Positions 43,374 through 53,209 are shown, counted from the first letter of the stretch. The stretch is DNA of 64,000 nt from Shewanella sp. GD04112 (GCF_029835735.1 NZ_JAOEAL010000001.1:4154001-4218000); one strand, 5' to 3'. The notes: generated from the letters alone by a model not told the origin. Program-made: numbers and translations.

Positions 43374-43748
43374 CCGTGAATACTTACTCGTCCTAAAAAT
43401 CTACACTCAATGCTAACAAAAAATAAAAAACTTTTGTATGTTTTTTAGCATATTCATAAAAAGTAAAAGCTGTTTGCATTTATAGAATTTGACCGCAATT
43501 AATTTTGATAACTAAATAAAGCTATTTTCGAATAAGCACGAAGCCCTGCATGTAACTTCGCTAGTGGCGTCTTGGCTAATGTGAAAACAATAGGCAAGAA
43601 GGATAGGACGAGCAGTCCTCCTTGGTCGACTCTTGATAAATAATCAGGGGTGAAGCCCCACGACTTTGATTTAACTCTTCTCCCCGCTTCGGATGCAAAA
43701 AACCAATCTAAACCGTTGCACCAGATATAGCATTTTTGCACCAATGAC

Positions 43749-43774
43749 CTTCTAAAACATGAATGTTTTAGAAG
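43749..43774. repeat. Perfect 12-bp hairpin
   Basis: CTTCTAAAACAT / ATGTTTTAGAAG separated by GA. Not followed by a T-run and not next to a gene end, so it is more like part of a repeat or transposition relic than a terminator. Confidence 0.55.
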
Positions 43775-43950
43775 AGCCTACAGGGAGACTCTTGTTTAAA
43801 CATCAGTACGGCGTGTCACTGGTGTAACAGTGCAAGAGCCTGCGGCAGACAATTAGGGAATATTGAACTTAGCCGCGCTGCTGCAAGCCATTAGCAACAC
43901 AAATACAAAAAGAAATTATCAGGCACTCTGGCGCAGTCAGCACCAAAAAA

Positions 43951-43990
43951 CAAAACCCCGATACTGTTGCCAGTATCGGGGTTTTCATTT
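43951..43990. terminator. Very strong bidirectional terminator
   Basis: Perfect 15-bp stem AAAACCCCGATACTG (43952-43966) / CAGTATCGGGGTTTT (43971-43985), four-base loop. T-rich on the plus strand (TTTTCATTTCTTTT) and on the minus strand (TTTTGTTTTTT). Probably ends the groESL transcript about 170 bases after groEL. Confidence 0.85.
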
Positions 43991-44060
43991 CTTTTATCAC
44001 TATTTGGGTTTTAAGCGATTAAGCTAAAGACGCCGATGTTTTTGCTAATCTAGCGCAGGA

Positions 44061-44146
44061 AAAATCGTTTTAGAGCAAGGCTTTTTGTTGCGACGTGTAG
44101 TGTTTTTCTACACGAGTAACAAAGTAACGCAGCTATAAACGATTTT
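44061..44146. ncRNA. Nested multi-stem element after groEL
   Basis: Three nested perfect stems: AAAATCGTTT (44061-44070) / AAACGATTTT (44137-44146); TTTGTT (44084-44089) / AACAAA (44118-44123); CGTGTAG (44094-44100) / CTACACG (44108-44114) with a 7-base loop. It could be the structured 3' end of the groEL mRNA, a small RNA, or a repeat family. Confidence 0.35.
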
Positions 44147-44158
44147 AACCAGCTAGGA

Positions 44159-45796
44159 TCACATCATGCCGCCCATTCCGCCCATACCACCCATACCGCC
44201 CATATCTGGCGCATCAGCTTTTGGCAGTTCAGCTACCATTGCTTCGGTGGTGATCATCAGGCCTGCGATAGACGCTGCGAATTGCAGTGCGCTACGGGTC
44301 ACTTTAGTTGGGTCAAGGATACCCATTTCTAACATGTCACCGTAGGTGTCGTTGCCCGCGTTGTAACCGTAGTTACCGCTGCCGTGTTTCACGTTGTTCG
44401 CCACAACAGATGCTTCTTCGCCTGCGTTGGTTGCGATTTGACGCAGTGGCGCTTCCATTGCACGCAGAGCGATAACAACACCGTGTTTTTGGTCTTCGTT
44501 AGCCACTTCAACGTCAGCAATCTTAGAAGCTACACGTACCAGAGCAACACCACCGCCTGGTACCACGCCTTCTTCAACCGCAGCACGAGTTGCGTGCAGC
44601 GCGTCTTCTACGCGAGCTTTTTTCTCTTTCATTTCAACTTCGGTCGCTGCACCGACTTTGATTACCGCAACACCGCCAGCTAATTTAGCCATACGCTCTT
44701 GCAGTTTTTCTTTGTCGTAGTCTGAAGTTGATTCTTCGATTTGTTGCTTGATTTGGCTTACGCGCGCTTCGATTTGCGCTTGTTCGCCGTTGCCATCGAT
44801 GATGGTGGTGTTGTCTTTAGTGATCACAACACGCTTAGCAGTACCTAAATCTTCTAAGGTTGCTTTTTCAAGCTCTAAACCGATTTCTTCAGCGATTACA
44901 GTTCCGCCAGTTAAAATCGCTACGTCTTGCAGCATTGCCTTACGACGGTCACCAAAGCCTGGGGCTTTAACCGCAGCCACTTTTACGATACCGCGCATGT
45001 TGTTCACAACTAGCGTTGCTAAGGCTTCGCCTTCAACGTCTTCGGCAACGATCAGTAATGGCTTGCCGGTTTTTGCCAGACCTTCAAGGATTGGCAACAG
45101 TTCGCGAATGTTAGAGATTTTCTTGTCTACTAACAGTACGAATGGGTGATCTAATTCAACGCTGCCCGTTTCTGGTTTGTTGATGAAGTATGGAGACAGG
45201 TAGCCACGGTCGAACTGCATACCTTCTACTACGTCCAGTTCGTTTTCCAGTGCTTGACCTTCTTCAACGGTGATCACGCCTTCTTTACCGACTTTTTCCA
45301 TTGCAGTCGCAATGATTTGGCCGATTGACTCGTCAGAGTTAGCAGAGATAGTACCTACTTGAGCGATAGCTTTTGAGTCGGCACAATCTTGAGAAAGGTT
45401 TTTCAGCTCGATAACGGCTGCAGCAACGGCTTTATCGATACCGCGCTTTAAGTCCATTGGGTTCATACCCGCTGCAACGGCTTTTAAGCCTTCAGTCACA
45501 ATGGCTTGTGCCAGAACGGTTGCAGTTGTGGTACCGTCACCAGCGGCGTCGTTGGCTTTAGAAGCAACTTCTTTCACCATTTGCGCGCCCATGTTTTCGA
45601 ATTTGTCTTCTAATTCGATTTCTTTTGCAACAGACACACCGTCTTTAGTGATCAGTGGTGAGCCAAAGCTCTTGTCTAATACCACGTTACGGCCTTTAGG
45701 GCCTAAGGTCACTTTCACTGCGTTAGCCAGAATGTTTACACCAGCCAGCATTTTTACGCGTGCGTCATTACCAAATACAACTTCTTTAGCTGCCAT
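44159..45796 (-). CDS. groEL: Chaperonin GroEL
   Basis: 545 residues, full length. Forms the 14-mer folding chamber with GroES; ATP-dependent. Landmarks: MAAKEVVFGNDARVKMLAGV, the ATP-binding GDGTTTATVLAQAI and the C-terminal GGM repeat (MGGMGGMGGMGGMM) that lines the chamber. The gene follows groES by 57 bases in the same operon. Regulation by sigma-32 is indicated by the promoter upstream of groES. Confidence 0.99.
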   Translation of the reverse strand: MAAKEVVFGNDARVKMLAGVNILANAVKVTLGPKGRNVVLDKSFGSPLITKDGVSVAKEIELEDKFENMGAQMVKEVASKANDAAGDGTTTATVLAQAIVTEGLKAVAAGMNPMDLKRGIDKAVAAAVIELKNLSQDCADSKAIAQVGTISANSDESIGQIIATAMEKVGKEGVITVEEGQALENELDVVEGMQFDRGYLSPYFINKPETGSVELDHPFVLLVDKKISNIRELLPILEGLAKTGKPLLIVAEDVEGEALATLVVNNMRGIVKVAAVKAPGFGDRRKAMLQDVAILTGGTVIAEEIGLELEKATLEDLGTAKRVVITKDNTTIIDGNGEQAQIEARVSQIKQQIEESTSDYDKEKLQERMAKLAGGVAVIKVGAATEVEMKEKKARVEDALHATRAAVEEGVVPGGGVALVRVASKIADVEVANEDQKHGVVIALRAMEAPLRQIATNAGEEASVVANNVKHGSGNYGYNAGNDTYGDMLEMGILDPTKVTRSALQFAASIAGLMITTEAMVAELPKADAPDMGGMGGMGGMGGMM

Positions 45797-45853
45797 ATTG
45801 AGTATCCTTTAAATTTTTGATGATTAATTGGAATGTCGAATTGATGTCGTGGA

Positions 45854-46144
45854 TTAACCTACGATGGCCATCAGGTCAGCTTCTGACAGGATCAAGACTT
45901 CTTGACCGTCGATTTTTTCTTTCTTCACACCGTAACCTTCATTGAAGATCACTACATCACCTACTTTCACATCCAGTGGTCTTACAGTGCCATTTTCGAG
46001 AATACGGCCGTTGCCTACTGCCAGTACTTCTCCGCGAGTCGATTTTTCAGCGGCGCTACCAGTTAATACAATGCCACCCGCTGAAGTTGATTCAACTTCT
46101 AAACGCTTAACGATTACGCGGTCATGTAATGGACGAATATTCAT
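45854..46144 (-). CDS. groES: Co-chaperonin GroES
   Basis: 96 residues, normal length. MNIRPLHDRVIVKRLEVEST start, the mobile loop (STSAGGIVLTGSAAEKS) that binds GroEL, and IDGQEVLILSEADLMAIVG at the end. The start follows TTAGGAGAGTT. First gene of the groESL operon. Confidence 0.99.
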   Translation of the reverse strand: MNIRPLHDRVIVKRLEVESTSAGGIVLTGSAAEKSTRGEVLAVGNGRILENGTVRPLDVKVGDVVIFNEGYGVKKEKIDGQEVLILSEADLMAIVG

Positions 46145-46238
46145 CTATGAACTCTCCTAATGATTTAATGCCCAACAATCGAGGCGATTTTGTGATGAAA
46201 AAGAGGAAGCGTATTCGCCGTCCCCTTTGATGTCTGTG

Positions 46239-46267
46239 ATATGGGGTTAGCCCCCGCCAGATCCAAG
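46239..46267 (-). promoter_or_regulatory. Sigma-32 heat-shock promoter of groESL
   Basis: On the minus strand CTTGGAT (46261-46267) as -35 and CCCCATAT (46239-46246) as -10, separated by 14 bases. This fits the heat-shock consensus CTTGAAA-N13-15-CCCCATNT with one or two changes. It lies 95-122 bases before groES. Confidence 0.82.
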
Positions 46268-46370
46268 TGCCTTTACAAAAAAAAATTCATTTTTTTGATG
46301 TCAGTTTTTTCAAGCGAGCACAATCCTGTTAGAATTCCGCCTCCGCTCGCAAACAAGGCACCATTTCCCC

Positions 46371-47729
46371 ATGCAAGACAGACACGGGCTGCTTAGCGCG
46401 CCAATTGGTCGTGTACTGCTCAACATGAGCCTCCCTAACTTGATTGGCATTATGACCATTCTGGGTTTTAGCCTCGCTGACACTTTTTTTATCAGCCAGT
46501 TAGGGACAGAAGCCTTAGCGGCGATCAGTTTTACCTTTCCGGTGACCTTGATTATTTCCAGCATTGCGATTGGGATTGGCGCTGGCGTATCGACCAACCT
46601 TGGCAGGCTGATTGGCTCGGGTAATGCCCCTCGTGCCAAAGTGTTTTTGCACGATGCACTGCTGCTGACCTTTATCCTGATCGCCAGTTTATCCGCCCTA
46701 GGTAGCATTTTTATTAAGCCACTATTTAGTTTGCTTGGTGCCAATGACACCAGTCTGCCGCTGATCCACGACTATATGGTGTATTGGTATGTGGGCGCGC
46801 CACTGTTGGTGTTATTGATGGTGGGGAATCAGGGATTACGCTCGACCGGAGATACCCGCTCCCCCGCGATGATTATGGCGCTGGCGGCGATCATCAACTT
46901 AATTCTCGATCCTTTATTAATCTTCGGTATCGGGCCGTTTCCGCGCTTAGAGATCCAAGGCGCGGCGATAGCGACGCTGTGTTCCTGGCTGGTCGCCTTG
47001 TCGCTCTCGGGTTATTTATTGATGATTAAGCGCAATATGTTGGAGTGGGCGGCATTTGATATAGATAGAATGCGCGCCAACTGGAGTAAGCTCGCCCATA
47101 TCGCCCAGCCCGCGGCACTGATGAATTTAATCAACCCACTCGCCAATGCGGTGATTATGGCGATGCTTGCGCATATCGACCACAGCGCCGTCGCGGCCTT
47201 TGGTGCGGGCACGCGCTTAGAATCGGTGCTCTTGATTGTAGTGATGGCGCTTTCATCAAGCTTAATGCCATTTATCGCGCAAAATCTCGGTGCTGGGCAG
47301 CCGCAAAGGGCCAAACAGGCACTGCTGTTATCGCTGAAATTTATCTTAGTATTCCAAACTTTACTCTATATTCCGCTGGCGTTTTTGGCCCAGCCTATAG
47401 CCCATTTATTCAGCACCGATCCGCAGGTGTTAGAGTGGTTAAGCTTTTATATTCTGGTGCTGCCCTGCGCATACGGCCCCTTGGGCATAGTGATTATCTT
47501 TGCCACGGCGCTCAATGCGTACCATAGACCCATGAGCTCGTTAGTGATTAACCTGTGCCGCTTAGTGCTGCTGATGCTGCCGCTGGCGGCGCTGGGCTCC
47601 TATATCGATGGCGTGAAAGGCTTATTGCTGGCGCTGCCGATAACGAATCTCTTGATGGGGATTGCCTGTTACTATCTTGCGCAGCGTATTTGCGAGCCGA
47701 CCAAGGTCACAACCGCCGACACTATCTAA
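46371..47729 (+). CDS. MATE-family multidrug/Na+ exporter
   Basis: 452 residues, about twelve membrane segments in two similar halves, the usual MATE length. N-terminal block PIGRVLLNMSLPNLIGIMTI and GLRSTGDTRSPAMIMALAAI are typical of the NorM/DinF group. It expels cationic drugs or metabolites in exchange for Na+ or H+. The gene is monocistronic; a GC-rich hairpin (GGCCGC / GCGGCC, 47752-47773) follows but lacks a T-run. Confidence 0.92.
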   Translation: MQDRHGLLSAPIGRVLLNMSLPNLIGIMTILGFSLADTFFISQLGTEALAAISFTFPVTLIISSIAIGIGAGVSTNLGRLIGSGNAPRAKVFLHDALLLTFILIASLSALGSIFIKPLFSLLGANDTSLPLIHDYMVYWYVGAPLLVLLMVGNQGLRSTGDTRSPAMIMALAAIINLILDPLLIFGIGPFPRLEIQGAAIATLCSWLVALSLSGYLLMIKRNMLEWAAFDIDRMRANWSKLAHIAQPAALMNLINPLANAVIMAMLAHIDHSAVAAFGAGTRLESVLLIVVMALSSSLMPFIAQNLGAGQPQRAKQALLLSLKFILVFQTLLYIPLAFLAQPIAHLFSTDPQVLEWLSFYILVLPCAYGPLGIVIIFATALNAYHRPMSSLVINLCRLVLLMLPLAALGSYIDGVKGLLLALPITNLLMGIACYYLAQRICEPTKVTTADTI

Positions 47730-47917
47730 CTCTGCAAGATTTAGCGTAAAAGGCCGCAGCTAAGGTCGCGGCCGTTAAGGAAAGTTAAGGAAAACAGGCT
47801 AATATCAAGGCACAAACCGCGACTATTTGCTGCGTCGCTGGCGCTGGCTAAGTGGCCACACATACTGCACACACAGCTACAGTATTCTCGGCAACTTAAC
47901 CATTGAGAGATACCTGA

Positions 47918-48913
47918 TTACACTGCGTGTTTCAGGCGAAAACGGACATCATTCGGCGGGAACGGTTCTTCCGAGGGTTTGCAGGAGCGACGCCCCAAAT
48001 TACCTTCGGCACTCATATTGGTCGGCACGCCCTCTGGCGCCAACTCTTGCATGATAAAGTCGATAAAGCGGCGACAGGCAAGACTAACATAACGTCTTGA
48101 AGGATAAGCCAAATAACATTCCCCGGGATGTGGGTCAATCTCGGGTAACAGGGTGACTAATTGGCCGTTAGACACATGCTCGACCACCACTTCGGTCGGG
48201 GCATACACTATGCCTCGGCCTTGTAGAGCAAACTCCACCGCCACTTCGACACTGTTAGAGCAGAAATTGCCTCTGACCCGCACTTCTTCTTCGGCACCAA
48301 TCCATAACTCATTGAAGATTTTGCCGTTCGATAGCCTAAACAAGGCCACGTTATGGGACTCAATCTCCTGTGGCGTCCGCGGCGTACCGTGCTCGGCGAG
48401 GTATTGGGGACTGGCATAAAAGCGCAGATCTGTGGTGAAGATGGGGCGCACTACTAGGTCTAAGGTGTCCAATGCAGGCTCGACCACAAAGGCCACATCG
48501 AGGTTATTCTTCACCATATCCACGGATTCAGCGCTGTTGATCACTTCAACGGTCAACTTAGGGTGCAGATCCATAAAGCGGAAAATGGCGTGCATCAGTA
48601 CATTCATGCTGTGGATAGGAAACATTTGAATGCGAAGATGGCCACTGATCTCAGCATCTTCGTTAGTCATCTCAAACAGGGTTTCGTCGAGCTGCGCCAA
48701 AATGTTTTGCGATCTATGGTAAAAATGGCTTCCCGCTGAGGTCAGCGTCATCGAGCGACTCTGGCGGTGGAATAGCTTGATATTCAGTTCATCTTCCAAC
48801 GCCTGTAAACGGCGGCTCACGGTCGATTTAGGTAAGTTAAGCAAATCAGCAGCTTCGATCAAACTACCAGTTTCGGCTATGCGGTGAAATAACGCTAAGT
48901 CCTCTGTCTTCAT
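47918..48913 (-). CDS. LysR-family regulator of adjacent RND pump
   Basis: 331 residues. N-terminal helix-turn-helix (SLIEAADLLNLPKSTVSRRL) followed by an effector domain. The last 40 residues (from about 290) are a Pro/Lys/Arg-rich extension beyond the usual end. Divergent from the RND pump genes, with a palindromic ATTATG-N7-CATAAT site (48935-48953) between them. It is the likely regulator of the pump. Confidence 0.88.
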   Translation of the reverse strand: MKTEDLALFHRIAETGSLIEAADLLNLPKSTVSRRLQALEDELNIKLFHRQSRSMTLTSAGSHFYHRSQNILAQLDETLFEMTNEDAEISGHLRIQMFPIHSMNVLMHAIFRFMDLHPKLTVEVINSAESVDMVKNNLDVAFVVEPALDTLDLVVRPIFTTDLRFYASPQYLAEHGTPRTPQEIESHNVALFRLSNGKIFNELWIGAEEEVRVRGNFCSNSVEVAVEFALQGRGIVYAPTEVVVEHVSNGQLVTLLPEIDPHPGECYLAYPSRRYVSLACRRFIDFIMQELAPEGVPTNMSAEGNLGRRSCKPSEEPFPPNDVRFRLKHAV

Positions 48914-48934
48914 TTTTAACTTAATTTCAATCTC

Positions 48935-48953
48935 ATTATGTGGGACTCATAAT
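48935..48953. promoter_or_regulatory. Candidate LysR operator between LysR and RND pump
   Basis: ATTATG-TGGGACT-CATAAT, perfect 6-bp arms. It is 22 bases upstream of the LysR start and about 90 bases upstream of the membrane fusion protein start. Confidence 0.5.
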
Positions 48954-49042
48954 CCCAAAGTATCCCGTTTATTGCAACAAATTTAGCTGTTATCTTCGCG
49001 TCCCTAAAATGCTGATAAATTGTTATCGAGGACTCCCTGACC

Positions 49043-50125
49043 ATGAAATCATATCGACTGCTTCCCCTAGCGGCTTTATTGCCAGCCGTGCTCACAGCTT
49101 GCACTCCAGCGGAAAGCTCGGTACAGGCGAGTGCCATTCGTCCAGTAAAACTCTTTGAAGTTGAGCAACTCGAAGGGGGAAATTTAAGGACGTTTCCGGC
49201 GCGCGTCAGTGCTAATAGCCGCGCTGAATTATCCTTTAGAATTTCCGGCGAACTGACGGTTCTGGCATTAGTGGAAGGACAACAGATCCGTCAAGGTAGC
49301 CTGTTGGCTAAACTCGATGACAGGGATGCCTATAACAATTTAATGACCCGCGAAGCGGATCATGAGCTCTTAGAGGCGGATTTTCAGCGTAAAACCGAAC
49401 TCCTCAAACGCAAATTAATCTCTCAAGCCGAGTTTGATAGCGCCCAAGCGCAACTTAAATCGGCCAAAGCCGCCTTAGCCGCCGCCCGTGACCAGTTAAG
49501 TTATACCAAGCTTATCGCTCCCTTTAGTGGCACTGTGGCCAAACGTTTAGTGGATAACCACCAAATTGTGCAGGCCAACCAAGGGATTTTAACGCTGCAA
49601 AACAACAGTTTGCTTGATGTCAGCATTCAAGTCCCCGAAGCGATGGCGGCGAGCCTAAACAACTATATTCAGCAGCAAAACTTTACCGCTAAGGTGCGTT
49701 TTAGCGCATTAGCAGACATGGAGTTTGATGCGAAATTCAAAGAATACTCGACCCAAGTGACCCCGGGTACTCAGGCCTATGAAGTGGTGTTTTCGTTACC
49801 GCAACCTAAAGATATTCAGTTACTTCCTGGCATGAGCGCCGAGTTAACCCTCGCCTTAGTAAAAACACCAGATCAAACCGCGTCGGCCATAGTGCCAGTC
49901 ACCGCCATCGATAAACGCGACCAAGACGGCCAAGTTCAAGTGTGGGTGTATCAGTCTCAGTCGGGTGAAGTGAAACCCACAGCCGTCACCTTAGGGCGTG
50001 TCACTACTCAAGGCATCGAAGTCTTAGGCGGCATCAACAAGGGCGACTTGATTGTGAGTGCAGGAGTTTCCCAGTTATCCGACGGGATGAAAGTCAAACC
50101 ACTACGCTGGCAGCGCGGAGTGTAA
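49043..50125 (+). CDS. RND efflux periplasmic adaptor (membrane fusion) lipoprotein
   Basis: 360 residues. A lipobox-like LTAC at residue about 20 anchors it to the inner membrane. Lipoyl-like barrel, a coiled-coil hairpin (about 90-150, rich in Gln/Ala/Lys) and beta-barrel domains of the AcrA/HlyD type. It links the RND pump to an outer-membrane channel, which is not encoded here. It is followed 4 bases later by the pump gene. Confidence 0.92.
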   Translation: MKSYRLLPLAALLPAVLTACTPAESSVQASAIRPVKLFEVEQLEGGNLRTFPARVSANSRAELSFRISGELTVLALVEGQQIRQGSLLAKLDDRDAYNNLMTREADHELLEADFQRKTELLKRKLISQAEFDSAQAQLKSAKAALAAARDQLSYTKLIAPFSGTVAKRLVDNHQIVQANQGILTLQNNSLLDVSIQVPEAMAASLNNYIQQQNFTAKVRFSALADMEFDAKFKEYSTQVTPGTQAYEVVFSLPQPKDIQLLPGMSAELTLALVKTPDQTASAIVPVTAIDKRDQDGQVQVWVYQSQSGEVKPTAVTLGRVTTQGIEVLGGINKGDLIVSAGVSQLSDGMKVKPLRWQRGV

Positions 50126-50128
50126 TTC

Positions 50129-53100
50129 ATGAATATTGCTGAGTATTCCATTCGCCACAAAGTCATCAGCTGGATGTTTGTGTTGCTGCTACTCGTGGGT
50201 GGCGGCGTCAGTTTTACGGGCCTTGGGCAATTAGAATTTCCCGAATTTACCATTAAAGAAGCCCTAGTGATCACCGCTTACCCGGGCGCATCCCCCGAGC
50301 AAGTCGAAGAGGAGGTGACCCTGCCCCTCGAAGATGCATTACAGCAGCTCGATGCGGTTAAGCACGTGACCTCAATCAACAGTGCAGGCCTGTCGCAGAT
50401 CCAAATTGAGATTAAAGAAACCTACGACAAAACCAGCCTGCCACAGGTGTGGGATGAAGTGCGCCGTAAGGTTAACGATACCGCAGGACAACTGCCCCCC
50501 GGCAGCACCTCGCCCAAGGTCTATGACGACTTTGGCGACGTCTATGGGATTTTGTTTAACCTCTCAGGCCCGGATTACAGCAACCGCGAATTAACCAACT
50601 ATGCCGACTATTTGCGCCGCGAATTAGTGCTAGTGCCAGGGGTGAAAAAAGTCTCAGTCGCGGGCAGTGTAACCGAGCAAGTGGTGATTGAAATATCACA
50701 GCAAAAACTCTCGGCACTGGGGCTAGATCAAAACTATATCTACGGTCTTATCAACAACCAAAACGTAGTATCCAACGCCGGGAGTTTAGTCGTTGGCGAT
50801 AATCGCATTCGTATCCACCCTACGGGTGAATTCAGCAGTGTGCAGGATCTGGCGCGTCTGATTGTCAGCCCACCGGGTAGCACCGAACTCATTTATTTAG
50901 GGGATATTGCCAATATTGAGAAAGATTACGACGAGACCCCGAGTGTGCTCTATCACAACCGTGGCGAGACAGCTTTATCACTGGGGATTTCCTTCTCAAG
51001 CGGCGTTAACGTGGTTGAAGTGGGTAAAAGCGTTAGCCAGCGCCTTTCCGAGCTAGAATCACAGCGGCCGATTGGGATGAACCTAGACACGGTTTATAAC
51101 CAGAGTCTGGCGGTAGATGACACAGTTAATGGCTTTTTAATCAACCTATTAGAATCGATTGCCATCGTTATTGCCGTGCTATTGCTGTTTATGGGCTTAC
51201 GCTCTGGCTTACTGATGGGATTAATCCTGCTGCTGACCATTCTCGGCACTTTTATCGTGATGAAAGTACTGGGCATTGAGCTGCAACTCATCTCCCTCGG
51301 CGCCCTGATCATCGCGCTTGGTATGCTGGTCGATAACGCCATTGTGGTGACGGAAGGTATTCTGATTGGCCTGCGCCGGGGTAAGACTCGCCTCGAAGCC
51401 GCAAAACAAATTGTGTCGCAAACCCAGTGGCCGCTACTTGGCGCCACAGTGATCGCGATTATCGCCTTTGCGCCGATTGGTTTATCACAAAATGCCGCCG
51501 GTGAGTTTTGTCGCTCCCTGTTCCAAGTGTTAATGATCTCTTTATTTATCAGTTGGATTACTGCGATCACCCTGACACCTTTCTTCTGCCACTTGCTCTT
51601 TAAAGATGCACCAGCAGACGATGAAGAACAGGACCCATACAAGGGCTGGTTCTTTAGCTTATACCGCGCGAGTTTAACCTTTGCCCTGCGTTTTAGGCTC
51701 ACCAGTATTCTCTTGGTCGGTGCCATGCTCGTTACTGCGGTAATTGGCTTTGGGCATATCAAAAATGTGTTCTTCCCAGCGTCAAATACGCCAATCTTCT
51801 TTGTGGATATTTGGATGCCTGAAGGCACGGATATCAAAGGCACAGAACGCTTTACCGCCGATATTGAGCAGATGCTACTCAAGCAAGCCGAGGAACAACA
51901 CAGCGGCCTAAAACACTTAACCACAGTGATTGGCCAAGGTGCGCAGCGTTTCGTCCTGCCCTATCAACCCGAGAAAGGCTACCCCGCCTTTGCCCAGTTG
52001 ATCATCGAGATGGAGGATTTAGCGTCGCTCAAAGTCTATATGTCTGAGTTAGAAGGACAGTTAAATAAACGATTCCCGCAGGCGCAATATCGATTCAAGA
52101 ATATGGAAAACGGCCCGTCTCCCGCCGCGAAGATTGAGGCTCGTTTCTACGGTGATGACCCCGAAGTGCTGCGTGCATTAGGCGCGCAGGCCGAAGCGAT
52201 TTTCCATGCAGAACCAACGATGGACGGTGTTCGCCATGACTGGCGCAATCAAGTGCCGCTGATCCGCCCGCAGCTGCAAAATGCTCAGGCGAGGGAAACC
52301 GGGATCAGTAAGCAAGATCTGGATAACGCACTGCTCATCAACTTTAGCGGCAAACAGATTGGCCTGTACCGTGAAACCAGCCATTTGCTGCCTATCGTTG
52401 CCCGTGCGCCCGCCGAAGAGCGCTTACAGGCCGACAGCCTGTGGAAACTGCAAATTTGGAGTACCGAGCACAACACCTTCGTGCCAGCCACCCAAGTGGT
52501 GAGCCAGTTCGAAACCCAGTGGGAAAACCCGTTGGTGAAGCGTCGCGACCGGATGCGGATGTTAGCGGTTCTGGCCGATCCAAAGCTTGGCAGCGATGAG
52601 ACAGCCGATTCTGTGCTGCGTAAAGTGAAGGATAAGGTTGAAGCCATCAGTCTTCCCGCTGGTTACCACCTCGAATGGGGCGGCGAGTATGAGACTGCAG
52701 GCGAAGCCCAAACCGCGGTATTTAGCTCGATTCCTATGGGTTACTTGGCGATGTTTTTAATCACAGTGTTCCTGTTTAACTCTGTGCGTCAGCCCTTAGT
52801 GATTTGGTTTACCGTGCCACTGGCCTTGATTGGTGTCTCGGCGGGATTATTGATTTTCGATGCCCCCTTTAGCTTTATGGCGCTGCTAGGCCTGCTGAGC
52901 CTCTCGGGCATGGTGATTAAAAACGGCATTGTGTTGGTTGATCAAATCAACCTCGAGCTCGGTGAAGGTAAACCCGCCTATGCCGCCCTTGTCGATTCGA
53001 GTGTGAGTCGTGTGCGCCCCGTATTAATGGCGGCGATCACTACTATGCTCGGGATGATCCCGCTGATCCCCGACGCCTTTTTCGGCTCGATGGCGATCAC

Positions 53101-53209
53101 TATCATCTTTGGTTTAGGTTTTGCCTCATTACTGACCCTGATAGTGCTGCCAGTGATGTACAGTTTGGCCTTTAACATCAAACCGAATGCAGTGGCGAGC
53201 ACCAACTAG
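50129..53209 (+). CDS. RND-family efflux transporter (AcrB-like)
   Basis: 1026 residues, twelve membrane segments and two large periplasmic loops. Proton-driven export of hydrophobic or cationic substrates. Landmarks include GASPEQVEEEVTLPLEDAL (porter region) and the helix-4 segment IALGMLVDNAIVVTEGI with the proton-relay Asp. No outer-membrane factor gene follows, so a shared TolC-like protein must be used. Confidence 0.94.
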   Translation: MNIAEYSIRHKVISWMFVLLLLVGGGVSFTGLGQLEFPEFTIKEALVITAYPGASPEQVEEEVTLPLEDALQQLDAVKHVTSINSAGLSQIQIEIKETYDKTSLPQVWDEVRRKVNDTAGQLPPGSTSPKVYDDFGDVYGILFNLSGPDYSNRELTNYADYLRRELVLVPGVKKVSVAGSVTEQVVIEISQQKLSALGLDQNYIYGLINNQNVVSNAGSLVVGDNRIRIHPTGEFSSVQDLARLIVSPPGSTELIYLGDIANIEKDYDETPSVLYHNRGETALSLGISFSSGVNVVEVGKSVSQRLSELESQRPIGMNLDTVYNQSLAVDDTVNGFLINLLESIAIVIAVLLLFMGLRSGLLMGLILLLTILGTFIVMKVLGIELQLISLGALIIALGMLVDNAIVVTEGILIGLRRGKTRLEAAKQIVSQTQWPLLGATVIAIIAFAPIGLSQNAAGEFCRSLFQVLMISLFISWITAITLTPFFCHLLFKDAPADDEEQDPYKGWFFSLYRASLTFALRFRLTSILLVGAMLVTAVIGFGHIKNVFFPASNTPIFFVDIWMPEGTDIKGTERFTADIEQMLLKQAEEQHSGLKHLTTVIGQGAQRFVLPYQPEKGYPAFAQLIIEMEDLASLKVYMSELEGQLNKRFPQAQYRFKNMENGPSPAAKIEARFYGDDPEVLRALGAQAEAIFHAEPTMDGVRHDWRNQVPLIRPQLQNAQARETGISKQDLDNALLINFSGKQIGLYRETSHLLPIVARAPAEERLQADSLWKLQIWSTEHNTFVPATQVVSQFETQWENPLVKRRDRMRMLAVLADPKLGSDETADSVLRKVKDKVEAISLPAGYHLEWGGEYETAGEAQTAVFSSIPMGYLAMFLITVFLFNSVRQPLVIWFTVPLALIGVSAGLLIFDAPFSFMALLGLLSLSGMVIKNGIVLVDQINLELGEGKPAYAALVDSSVSRVRPVLMAAITTMLGMIPLIPDAFFGSMAITIIFGLGFASLLTLIVLPVMYSLAFNIKPNAVASTN

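Larger units (their letters stand above)
43374..44158. other. Gene-poor tract with hairpins, possible repeat element
   Basis: About 785 bases without a credible gene. An 81-codon frame on the minus strand (43499-43744) has no ribosome site or family match. A 12-bp perfect hairpin (CTTCTAAAACAT at 43749-43760 / ATGTTTTAGAAG at 43763-43774, 2-base loop) is followed by GAGCCTACAGGGAG. A strong terminator lies at 43951-43985, and a structured element at 44061-44146. The tract may contain relics of an interspersed repeat. Confidence 0.4.

Noticed and set aside
43499..43744. 81-codon minus-strand frame in the gene-poor tract
   Set aside because: No ribosome site, no recognised family, unusual Arg/Gly/Leu content. 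More likely part of a non-coding or repeat tract.
47752..47773. GC-rich hairpin after the MATE gene as a terminator
   Set aside because: Only six pairs and no T-run, so termination cannot be supported.
51094..51924. 276-codon minus-strand frame inside the RND pump gene
   Set aside because: Antisense shadow of a conserved transporter gene; Ser/Arg/Ile-rich, no initiation signals.
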